From Opisthocomus hoazin (taxonomy: Eukaryota > Chordata > Aves > Opisthocomiformes > Opisthocomidae), in assembly GCF_030867145.1 (NCBI RefSeq), contig NC_134439.1:5183379-5247378 (forward strand): DNA of 64,000 nt. Direction: 5' to 3'. Each line of letters opens with the position of its first letter. The stretch's first letter is position 1. The notes under the pieces are model-generated. The model did not search any database, was not told the origin of the DNA, and worked only from the letters and a program-made list of their open reading frames with translations. Of the stretch, positions 27,985-37,258 are shown piece after piece. Position numbers and translations under genes: made by a program.

Positions 27985-28150
27985 TTTCCCTTTTTTCCTT
28001 TTTTACATTTTTCCTTTTTTTACGTTTTTCCTTTTTTACCTTTTTCCTTTTTTACGTTTTTCCTTTTTTTATTTTTTCTTTGTTATATTTTTTCCTTTTT
28101 GTATTTTTTCCTTTTTTATATTTTTTCCTTTTTTACATTTTTCTCTTTTT
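27985..28150. repeat. T-rich 16-17 bp minisatellite
   Basis: About ten tandem units of TTTTTCCTTTTTTAC plus one or two variable bases (A, G, C or T), almost entirely pyrimidine on the + strand. It begins 475 bases upstream of the HOXB4 CpG-rich promoter. Open frames across it (Phe-rich on +, Lys-rich on -) are repeat artefacts. Confidence 0.88.
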
Positions 28151-28429
28151 TTTTGTACATTTCCCCCCCCCTTTTTTTTTTTATTCTTTTCAGGGGGGAT
28201 TTTTATTTTTTCCGACCTCCCTTCCCCCGGTTCCCCCCCTAGCCCCAAGCCAGGACACACCCCCGAAGCGGGGGGGGGGACATACACACACAGACGGGGG
28301 GGCCGTTTCTCTCCCGCGGAGCGCGGCGGAGCCCGGGGGCCGGCGGTGCCGGAGGGGAGCGGGAGCCCCCGACCCCCTCCCCGGGGATGCTGGGGGCCCC
28401 GGGAGAGCCCGGGCTGGGCAGATTTCCTT

Positions 28430-28624
28430 ATCCGGGGATCGCAGGGCACCTCGCCATTGGCCCGCGCTGTCACATGGACTCCAACTTTGTTCACTTGACA
28501 GTAAGTAGGAGGGTTCCACGAAACAGGAAAACGAGTAAAGGGGGGGGGGGGACAGGAATAAATTTTAGGAGAGATACATATATATCTATATTTTTTTTTC
28601 CGTGTGTGCAATTCTAAGAAATTA
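28430..28624 (+). promoter_or_regulatory. HOXB4: HOXB4 proximal promoter and 5' leader
   Basis: GC-rich sequence giving way to a leader. GCCATTGGC (ATTGG at 28456-28460) combines an NF-Y CCAAT box with an overlapping YY1-type CCAT; both factors are established regulators of mouse Hoxb4. The segment ACTTTGTTCACTTGACAG that follows looks conserved. A run of G (28540-28550) and a TA-rich stretch precede the ATG. The transcription start is not defined. Confidence 0.5.
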
Positions 28625-29045
28625 ATGGCCATGAGCTCGTTTTTGATCAACTCCAACTATGTGGACCCCAAGTTCCCACCCTGTGAAGAGTATTCCCACA
28701 GCGATTACCTTCCCAATCACTCGCCGGAATATTACAGCAGCCAGAGGCGAGAGAGCACTTTCCACCATGAAGCGATGTACCAGCCGCGGTCAGCCTGCAA
28801 GGAGCAGCTCTACTCGTCCTGTCAGAGCTCCGGCCCCCAAGCAGCGGTGTTATCCCCCCGGGGTCATGTCCATCCTCCGGCCGGACTGCAGAGCCACCTC
28901 TCTGAGCCAAACCATCCCTGCGAGCCGGGCACCCCCAGCCCACCACCCTCCTGCAGCCAAAACTCCCTCCACCAAAGCCCCGCCGGTTCCTCTTGCAAGG
29001 AGCCGGTAGTTTACCCCTGGATGAAAAAAGTCCATGTAAGCACGG
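28625..29045 (+). CDS. HOXB4: HOXB4 coding exon 1
   Basis: HOXB4 is a nuclear homeobox transcription factor of posterior hindbrain and cervical patterning, also known for promoting blood stem-cell self-renewal. The exon reads MAMSSFLINSNYVDPKFPPC, the HOX4 signature. MAM (28625) is chosen as in other HOX4 proteins; the inner ATG (28631) and the upstream ATG (28604) are less likely. YYSSQRRES, a Pro-rich centre with PPPSCSQN, and the hexapeptide VYPWM (29009-29023, residues 129-133) follow. The exon ends KKVHVSTG at ACGG|GTAAGT, phase 1. It lacks the long proline runs of mammalian HOXB4 and resembles the bird-type protein. No frame problem is seen. Confidence 0.98.
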
Positions 29046-29821
29046 GTAAGTGAACTAAAGTGGCTTTGCTTTATACTGAGTAGCACCTCAAAGTCTTGTA
29101 GAAATCTTATTGCACCAGTTGTAAAATAACCATTCGCGGAGATTTACGATCGCCTGTTTGCAGAGCGGTATAATTACATCCTCCATAAATTTTTATTGCT
29201 CTGCTTGGCCATGTGCCTTTGAAGTCTCTGTTACCATCCTCCTCCAATTTCTTGCAGGCTACTTTTTTTTATGGCTGTTGAATCTTCGTAAGTTAAGTTT
29301 TATGTTTTGGTAATTTGTATTTAAGTAGCGGGTTGAGTAAACTTTTACTATTTTCCCTCTCCCCCCCCCCCTTTTTTTTTTCTGTAGCGTGATATTTAAT
29401 AAAAAGGAGTGTCTGTGTTTGCCTGTTTGCGTGTGTGCAGGGGGAACTTTAAAGATTTGGGGATAAGAGAGTGATGCTCAAGTAGAGGTGTGTATAAATA
29501 TGTGTATATACACACGTCGAGGGCATGGAAAATGTGTCGAGGGGAGCTTATAAAAACGTTTAGACAGGAATACACGTCAAGCGATGAGGATGGAGGTGGA
29601 GATTTGGAAATAGGTTCTGGGTGTATTTTTAGAAGGTTCGCGGTGTATTTTTTTGAGTATATCCCCCTACCCAAAGAATGTGTGGTGCTTTTTTTTGGGG
29701 AAAGGACCCATTAAAGGAACAGCTCAGTAATTCTTCTGCTCTTTTTTTTTCCCCTCCTCTTTATTTTTTTTTCCCCTTTTTTTTTTTTCTTTTTTCTTTT
29801 TCCTCGTTTGTGTTTGTTCAG
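29046..29821 (+). other. HOXB4: HOXB4 intron
   Basis: A phase-1 intron of 776 bp, donor GTAAGTG, acceptor TTTGTTCAG after an 80-base pyrimidine tract (29738-29820). The first 240 bases are unique and contain TAATTA (29171-29176) and the near-palindrome CCATAAATTTTTATTG (29183-29198), a pair of homeodomain/CDX-type sites. HOX4 introns are known to hold such conserved homeodomain-binding enhancers. Confidence 0.9.
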
Positions 29822-30138
29822 TAAACCCCAATTACTCAGGAGGGGAACCGAAACGCTCCCGCACAGCCTACACCAGGCAGCAAGTCCTGGAGCTGGAGAA
29901 GGAATTTCACTATAACCGCTATCTCACCCGGAGGCGCAGGGTCGAGATCGCCCACTCCCTCTGCCTCTCCGAGCGCCAGATCAAAATCTGGTTCCAGAAC
30001 AGGAGGATGAAATGGAAAAAAGACCACAAGTTGCCAAATACCAAGATCAGGTCTAATTCTTCCAGCTCCTCTGCCAGCCTGCAGATCCCCCAAGGAGGAT
30101 CTCAAAACCGATCCCGTGGACCAGCCACCAGCCTATAA
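29822..30138 (+). CDS. HOXB4: HOXB4 coding exon 2 (homeodomain)
   Basis: Starts by completing Val141 and reads [20 protein letters not shown], specific to HOX4. The homeodomain is 29848-30027 (residues 150-209 of 245) with [18 protein letters not shown]. Position 37 is Ser where human HOXB4 has Ala. The tail after KLPNTKIRS is Ser-rich and divergent and ends GPATSL-TAA; the mammalian tail is Gly/Pro-rich. A GGAT tetranucleotide tract begins 12 bases after the stop, but the stop itself lies in unique sequence. Total coding length (738 nt) is a clean multiple of three. Confidence 0.97.
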
Positions 30139-30150
30139 CTATTCCTTGGG

Positions 30151-30230
30151 TGGATGGAAGGATGGATGGATGGGAGATTGGATGGAAGGATGGAAGGATG
30201 GAAGGATGGACGGACGGATGGATGGATGGA
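30151..30230. repeat. (GGAT/GGAAGGAT)n tetranucleotide tract in HOXB4 3' UTR
   Basis: About 80 bases of GGAT and GGAA units on the + strand, complementary in type to the CCAT tract at 17680-17774. Confidence 0.92.
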
Positions 30231-31308
30231 GTGTGCATGATTGTGGGTGTGAGTTTGTGTGTGTGTAGGGAACACATGATAATGTGTTTGTTTTTTTTAA
30301 ATGCTCCAAGAAGGGAGGGAAGGAGGGGTGCTCTTTATTTATAGGGGGAACAGAGGGAGACTTAGCTGCAACAAAGCAGAGCCGTGCTGTTGTGCCTCTC
30401 TTCCATTAGAAGAAGGCTGTAGATGGTAGTTTTCAGATTTGGCTAAGATGGATCCTTGTTTCATCTTTAATCACGCCAAGCTCTGCCCCATTTGTCATGT
30501 TTACTCTCCCGTACAAAGGATGGACCTTATGTCTGCTATTACCTCGACAACCAGCGCTCACTTTAATAAATGAGGCTCAGTTTCTTCAAGCCGAACTGGA
30601 TTTTCCCCCCCCTCCCCAAACCTCCCCCCATTTCCCCACCCCCCCTCCTCTTTTTCCTTTTCTCGCCTACCAGCCACAAACAGAAAGTTTTTGCCCCACC
30701 ATCCCAAAGAGGCGGTCGTTCTAGCACAGCCGTGAGATGGAGGGAAAAAAAACCCCCAAAACCAACCAACACAACCCAAATCCCCGCCGGGCAGGGGGTG
30801 TGGGGAGCGGGGGGGGGCGGGTCCCGAACACTGCGCCCGTCGGGCGTGGGAATGGGGGGGACCCCTGGAAAAACAAGAAAAAAAGGAAAACTAGGTCAAG
30901 TGGGTGGTGAACAAAGGAAGCGAGAGGATGGGGAGAGATGTAGGACCCCCCCTCTGCCATTTTTTTTTTTTAGTCCAGCAGGTTAATTGTGAGTCTGGGG
31001 AAGCGGGGGGAGGGAGGGGAGCACGAGGGGTTTAGGTTAGAAACTGGGCGATAACGGTGGCACGTGGATTCACCCCCCCAGCCCGGGGTTAGGGGCGGAA
31101 GGTGGGGGAGGGAAGCTCCTCTCCCGCTCCCCGGTCCGGTTTTGTACTGAAAATGTGAATTCCGGGCGGAGGGGTGAGCCCGGGGGGAGGCAGGGGTTTG
31201 GGGAGACACCCCCCACCCCCCTCCATCCCCTCTCTTTGTCCTGCGCGGTGTCCAGGGTTACCTGTAAATAGCAGAGAAAAGGAACAACAACAACAAAGCG
31301 CAATTGGA

Positions 31309-31314
31309 AATAAA
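31309..31314 (+). terminator. HOXB4: Candidate HOXB4 polyadenylation signal
   Basis: AATAAA 1.17 kb after the HOXB4 stop, followed at 31338 by a GTGTGTTTTT downstream element. Competing hexamers are at 30565-30570 and 31406-31411, so the assignment is tentative. Confidence 0.4.
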
Positions 31315-33695
31315 TTCTTTCGTCGTGAATCTGACCCTGTGTGTTTTTTTTTTATCGGGGGGGATGTTTGTCTTTTTGTTCAGGTGAGAAAAAAAATCTA
31401 TTTTAAATAAATTAATTAAACAGCACGTTTCTTTTTTGCAGGGATTTCTGTTGTCAGTGGCGCAGCCTCAACTCCCTAATGAAAACAAAAGATGTTTGAC
31501 TATAGGGTACATCAGCCTTAAGTACTGCTAAGCCTTACATATTATGATTTATTTGTTCTAAGCATATATTAATATGCTCTTCCCAAACTGGTCTCAGACA
31601 AAACAGAGGCAGTCATTAGCGCTTCGCTTCGCTGTAAGGAATGGATGCAGCGTTGTATTTCTCTAGAGAGACTTCAAGATTTAGGGGGGGTGGGGGTGGG
31701 GGAAGAAATCTCCTTCTCCAAGGTAGTTAATGCATTAATGAGTCTAATTTTTGCACAGATGTTTCTCGGTGTTTGCAGGTTTTCTGTGTATTTTTATATT
31801 ACAAAGGAGCTGGCTCCTGCGATAGCTCATAGCCTGACAAGCAAATAGATAATCAAGAAGACAAATGGCTTCTTTTGTGAGCCGCAGCTCTTGTATTAAT
31901 TTTCATTTTCTTTCTCATAGAAAGTATCGAAAATACTGGTCAGGACGAAATAACATTCCAGTTCTAAGTTACAAAGATTAAAAACGAAAAAAAAAAAAAA
32001 AAAGACTATTGTGCGCGAGGGGCTGCGCGGGGGGAGGAAGCCTCCGCACCAGCTGAAGAAAATCATCATTTTCTTATACGTGCCTGTAAAAAAAAAAAAA
32101 AAAGAAAAAGAAAAAAAAAGGGCTTTTGCTTATTTGTTCAATGTTGACGGAATTCTCCGAGACCCCCCATCAGGAGCAAATATGTCCCCCCGCGTTATCC
32201 AGAAACAAAGGCAGGCCTGGGGATACCGAAAGCCGGAGCGCGTCTCTGTGCTCTGTCCTCGGTTGCAGTAAGTCACCGCGCCACCACCTTGCAGATAAAG
32301 TGTCCCCCCAAGCCTCCCTGCCCCCAGCTCCAACAAAGGCCGTCAGATTTTCCTTTCTATTCACATTTTAGTACTTTAAAATAATATTGATATAGTCACA
32401 TGGTACAGATCTGTTACACGCTCTGATGTATAAGAAATGAATTTATGGCTTTATTTTCGATTAACTTTCCCATTTTTAGAGGTCGCAACTGAAAACCTTT
32501 AAAGTTTCTTTCTTTTTTTTTTCTTTCCCATGGAGGGTGGCAAGGGCTGTATTTTATTGTAATGCCCGAGGTTGGGGTGTTTTGTTGTTGTTGTTGCATT
32601 TTATTTTACTGTTTCTCTCTTTGATCTTCCGGGGCTGTAAAGAGGGTGTTATTTTCAAGATAGTGGTTCTAAGAATGGAAAAAAAATCGTTCTTTAAAAA
32701 AAAAAAAAGGGCAAAAAAAAAAGCATATGCTTCCAGGAATGCGGGGTCTATAGAAGCAAATCAAAGCTGGAAAGTATGAATAGAATAGAAGGGGGAGAAA
32801 AGAAGATTTCTATAGGACCTAAAAGTTCACAGCCATTATAAGCAGACAGAAGCCAAGAAAAATGCGAGAATTATACAGAAAATCATTAATCACTTCTTTT
32901 CTTTAAATACTTATCCTTTTCCCATTGTTATTCAACAGCAAATCTCCGCAGACCGTCTGTTGGGAAAAAAGCACCCGGAGTCCTACAAGAATCTTCAGGG
33001 GAAATAATAATATTAATAATAAAATCTGGAGCGTAAAGGTGCAAGCTTTATTTTTGGGGGAGAAAATCAAAACCAAATCACCCCCTCCCCAAGCCACCCC
33101 CTCCCCCAGACCTCTCACTTTGGAAGAAACCACCCAAACCATGAGGGCCATCTCTGGGGCGTTGGAAAAAGGATGTGGGAGCGAACCAGGTAACGGAGCT
33201 GCTCTCTTGGCATGCATTTCTGCTCGGTTTGTTGCCTCCTTTCAGGAGAAAGCTGGGGGGAAGCAAAAGGGGGAAAAAAAAAAAAAAAAAGAGCTTAAAA
33301 AAAAAAAAAGACAGAAAGAAAAACAACCCGTGAATTCTTCTGCGGGGTTTTCCTTCTGTTTTCTCATTTTATTTCGACCGATGTGAGCGGGCAGAGAAAG
33401 TTTGCAGGCGGGTTACTCGTGGCGAGAGGGGGTTTTTTCTTCCTCCCCTCCTCGATTTGGGGCTGTGCGTGATGGGGGCTCGACCCCGCGGAGCTTTGCT
33501 GCGCGACCCCCGGGCAGGGCGGCGGGGTCCCTCCGAGGGATGGGGGTGGGTGTTACCCCGCTTGGGGCCTTTTATTATATTTTTTAAATTTTTTATTTTT
33601 TTTTTTTTTTCCGAGCAAGCTCTGCTTGCCCAAGTCACGGGCCGGTTGGGGGGGGGGGGGGCGGGTTGGCAGAGGGTCCCAGAGAGGACAGAGCG

Positions 33696-33856
33696 CCGGG
33701 TGCGGGTATCCGGGTGTCCCGGGGTGCAGTGGTCTCGGCGTGAGGGTATCCGGGGGTGCGGTTGTCCCAGGGTGCGTGGGTCCGCGGGGGTGCGGGGGTC
33801 CAGGGGTGCGGGTTTCCCGGGATGAGGATGTCCGGGGGTGAGGGTGCGCGGGGCGA
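33696..33856. repeat. GC-rich degenerate minisatellite
   Basis: Imperfect tandem units of about 17-19 bp resembling GGGTGCGGGTGTCCCG, roughly nine copies. Strongly G-biased on the + strand. Confidence 0.7.
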
Positions 33857-36165
33857 AGCCTGTGTCCTGGGGATATCTTTGTCCCAGTATATCGGTGTGC
33901 CGGGGGTACTGGTGCTCCCTGGGGTGGATGCCCGGTCCCGGGAGCGGTGCGGGAACACCGTGGCTAAGGAAAGGGGGGAAAATCGGGGAGATAAATCCCC
34001 GGCGCTGGCAAGCCGGGATCGGGGGACAGAGTTCACGCAGAGGACACGTTTTCTAGGCGATTAGCTGTGTATTCCAGCCGGGGACTGACCTCGCAAACCC
34101 CTTGACCTCGCCGAGGCTGGACATTGTGCTGGGCACCGGCTCGGCCCGCAGTGCAGCGCAACTTCTGCGTGTGCGGGGTCCCGCCGGCCCTCACCGCGGT
34201 CCTGGGCCGGGGAAGCGGGGAACCGGCACAGGGAGGAGAAGGCGGGGGGAGAAAGGAGCAGAGAAGGGACTTCGGAGTGGGTTTATTTCTGCTTTCTCAT
34301 GGTTTAACGGTTCGGTTTCGGAGCCCGGGCCCGGCAGACCCCTTTCTCCCCTCTGATTTCGCTTCCAGAGCCCTCGGTGTGTGCTCGTTTGTTGGCTTCT
34401 TTGTCAAAAAGAAAGAGAGAAAGAGAGAGGGAGAGAGGCTGGGGGGAATCTGCAGCGGTTTGGGCTCTGCAGAGCACACTGTTTGCTTGACCAAAAATGA
34501 TTTTGGGGACACCCCCCCTCCCCAACCGCTAAGCGAAGGAGCGAAGCCCCCAACCCGCCGCTGCTCCCCTCGCCCCGCGTCGCATCTCGCCTCTTATTTT
34601 CAGAAATTCCTTTGTTTCCGAGAGTCCCTCTCCATCCTCCCCACCCCCCCCCCGCCTCGTCCTCCCCCCCCCCCGCACCTCCTCCCGCTTCGCCCCTGCC
34701 CACGGAGCTCTCAAAAGCTTCTCTGTGTCCAGCTGCCGGCGCGGAGCTGCGCGGAGCATCCCAACGGGCCGGGGGACGCTCTGCACCTCCGAGCCGGGAC
34801 CCACATCCCAGCCCTCCACACACCCCCCCAGGCACCCCCAGGACCCCTTTGTTACCTCTCGACCCCAAAATTGGACCAAGAAAAAGAAGGATTCTTGCGT
34901 GAGGAAAACCCCAACCCCACCGAGATGTTCTTAGTAGAGAGAAGGGGTACAGGGGAGTAAAATAAATATATATATGTGTATATCTCTCGACATATGCATG
35001 GATATGAGGCGGGGGGGGTGTGCCCGGTATAGGGGGCCGGGGGGGCTGTCGTGCTGCCCCGGTGTAGCGCTTGAAAGGCGGCTGGGCTCGGCGAGCGGGT
35101 TGGGAGTTTTCTCAGCCCCGGTGACAGATTTACGATCCGCAATAAGAGCGGCGGGTTTAAATCCGTAAATCAATCTCGCTTTCTCACTGTATAAACGTTC
35201 ATTTTATCTTTAGAAAGAAAACGGCTTTGATCGCGGCACCTCGGAGGGCGAAGCCGCGGTTTATGGCCGCGTTTCCCACCCTTTGAACTGGGGGCTTTAA
35301 AAAAAACCCCACCGAAACGGGTGCTTCTTTTGCATGAAACAAACCCAAAAACGCCAGCTGAGGTGTGTGTGGGGGGGTATCTGTCCCGTTTGCTGCCTGG
35401 GCCGGCTCTGTCTCTTTTTTTTTTTTTTTGTGATTTATTTATTTACCCGGCTCCATTCATAGGGACACTTCGTTTTATGACTAAGGGGAAGAAAAAAAAA
35501 AAGAAGTGGTTGTTGTGAAGCGAAAGTTGCGGCTTCTGAATTGACCTGAAGTTCCCATAACAGCCCCCCCCCGAAGTTTCCTCCCTACTGGGATCCCCCC
35601 CTCCCGCCCAGCAACGGGAGCCCCTTTTAATCAGATTTTTGCCCCCGCTCCCTCCCACACCTTGACCACACGTGTCCCTGCCGACAGCCGCTCTCACTCG
35701 ATAAAATCGATTCTGAAATAATCGAGGGCTTTTGGAAACGCAGCTCTTCCCCGCTCGCTCCTTCATGGCCGGGGAGAACCCAGCGTCCCCCCCCCCAGCT
35801 CCCTAGGCTCCGCTTAAAGGGGGAGAAAACCCCCTTTTAGGCTTTTTAGTATTAATTTTTACGGTTACTACGAGCTCCCTCCAGGCTTTACCTGGGGGCG
35901 GGGAGGGAGGGGGCATTTTGGTCCCGGTGTAGCCCTCCCGGCGGGGGTGTAGGGATGCTGGGGTGCTCGGGGGGGGGGTGTGTGGCTCTGCCCTGGGGTC
36001 CCCCCTTTCCTCTCTGGGAGTAGGGACACAGTGCCGAGGCTTGCAGGCTCTGCTTGCTGCCTTTCCTCGGGTGACCGTTTGTCCCCCGTGGGCCTGGGGG
36101 GCCGGTGGGGCTGTGCCCGGCTGCCTGCTCGGCGGCTTTGCCCTTTGTTGCCGATTCTTTTCTTT

Positions 36166-36167
<2 letters not shown>

Positions 36168-36196
<29 letters not shown>
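36168..36196. repeat. 29-base T homopolymer
   Basis: An uninterrupted run of 29 T after a TTTTC-rich lead-in. It lies in the HOXB4-HOXB3 interval. Confidence 0.9.
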
Positions 36197-36201
<5 letters not shown>

Positions 36202-36911
36202 TTCCAATTATTCTCATACTTGGCAGCTCTCTTCAGGGTCAAAATTTGTTTCTTTTATTCTCTTTTTTTTTTAAATGCAATAAAAGCTGGCCAAACAATA
36301 ACAGCAGCGGGGAGAATAGGCCTGGCAGTGAGGGGAAGGGAGGGCTGAGCTCTTTAAAACCAGGAGTAGAAATATTCTCAGCTGCTTTAGACACTGAAAT
36401 AGTTGTGCTGTTCAGTACAAGATTGTAATAACAATCCCAGTGTTTGAGAGGGAAAAAAAAAGCACGGGGTGGCTTAGCTGAACCAAGGTCCAGCAACTCC
36501 AACCTCTAGGCAAGGTTTAGGGCAGGTTTTCAACGCTCTCAGCTCCTGGCAGGAGAGAGGATGGGGGAATAAACCTCAAATCGCGCCCTGTGGCAGCGAG
36601 GGGGCTGGGAGGTGGGTGCCCCCCGCACCCCCTCGCCCCGCGCTGGCCCGCCCGGGGGGAGCTGGGTCCGGCTGGAAAAGCCTCGTTCGGTTCGAAACTT
36701 CTTTAAAAAAATCCTGTTCCGGTGGAAGGTCACAGTGGTCCTTTGAGTATGAAACTGAGAGACCCCCTTCCCCCTTCCCCATCACGTGATTCATTAAATA
36801 ATTAATGCAGAGGTTGCAGAATAGATATGTATTCGTCAGGAAAATCGCAGACATGGTCTCCTTGTGTCTGACGTGAAATTCAACTGTCCTTTAAAAAACA
36901 AGCCTATAGCT

Positions 36912-36986
36912 GAGGGGAAAAAAAAAGAGAGAAAGAGCGAGAGGGAGAGAGAGAAAGAGGGGGAGAGGAGGAGAGAGGGAGAGGAG
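36912..36986. repeat. GA-rich purine tract
   Basis: About 75 bases of G and A, mostly GAGA, GGGAGA and GAGAAA units. A CT-rich tract of opposite strand bias lies at 37226-37258, so the two are inverted in orientation about 240 bases apart, with unique sequence between. Confidence 0.85.
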
Positions 36987-37225
36987 TCTGCAATAAAACA
37001 ATTCTCAGGAACCACGAAGCCACGCCGAGGGCTGGATTATTGTAAGTAGCAGGGGCTTCCCAATTCCTAGCGTGTCTATATGTCCATGTAAATTTATTGT
37101 TTGTTATTAATGTTATTGTCGTAAAATGTGACAAATAGCCGTCTTCATTTCCTCCCATTTCTCTTCACATGGTGGTATGTGTGTTTATACCCATCGAGGC
37201 ATTTCATTGATATTTTTAGGAATAT

Positions 37226-37258
37226 TCCTCTCTCTCCCCCTCTCCCTCTCTCTCTCCT
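37226..37258. repeat. CT-rich pyrimidine tract, inverted to the GA tract upstream
   Basis: CCTCTCTCTCCCCCTCTCCC followed by CTCT units, complementary in type to the purine tract at 36912-36986. Confidence 0.8.

Larger units (their letters stand above)
30139..31330 (+). other. HOXB4: HOXB4 3' untranslated region (extent estimated)
   Basis: Sequence after the HOXB4 stop. It contains the GGAT tract, then a unique block at about 30385-30520 (TTCATCTTTAATCACGCCAAG) that looks like a conserved HOXB4 3' UTR, then C- and G-rich stretches. An AATAAA at 30565 is an alternative earlier end; the one at 31309 fits the usual length of about 1.2 kb. Confidence 0.45.

Noticed and set aside
28604-28624. Upstream ATG as the HOXB4 start
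   Set aside because: It would add MCNSKKL, which is not found in HOX4 proteins, whereas MAMSSF at 28625 matches the family start.
34086-34108. Paired TGACCT as a retinoic acid response element
   Set aside because: The spacing is 11 bases, not the 1, 2 or 5 of standard direct repeats; kept only as part of a weak half-site cluster.
34124-34960. 278-codon open frame in the HOXB4-HOXB3 interval
   Set aside because: GC-rich, Pro/Gly/Arg-dominated, runs across C homopolymers, overlapping long frames on both strands; no family resemblance.
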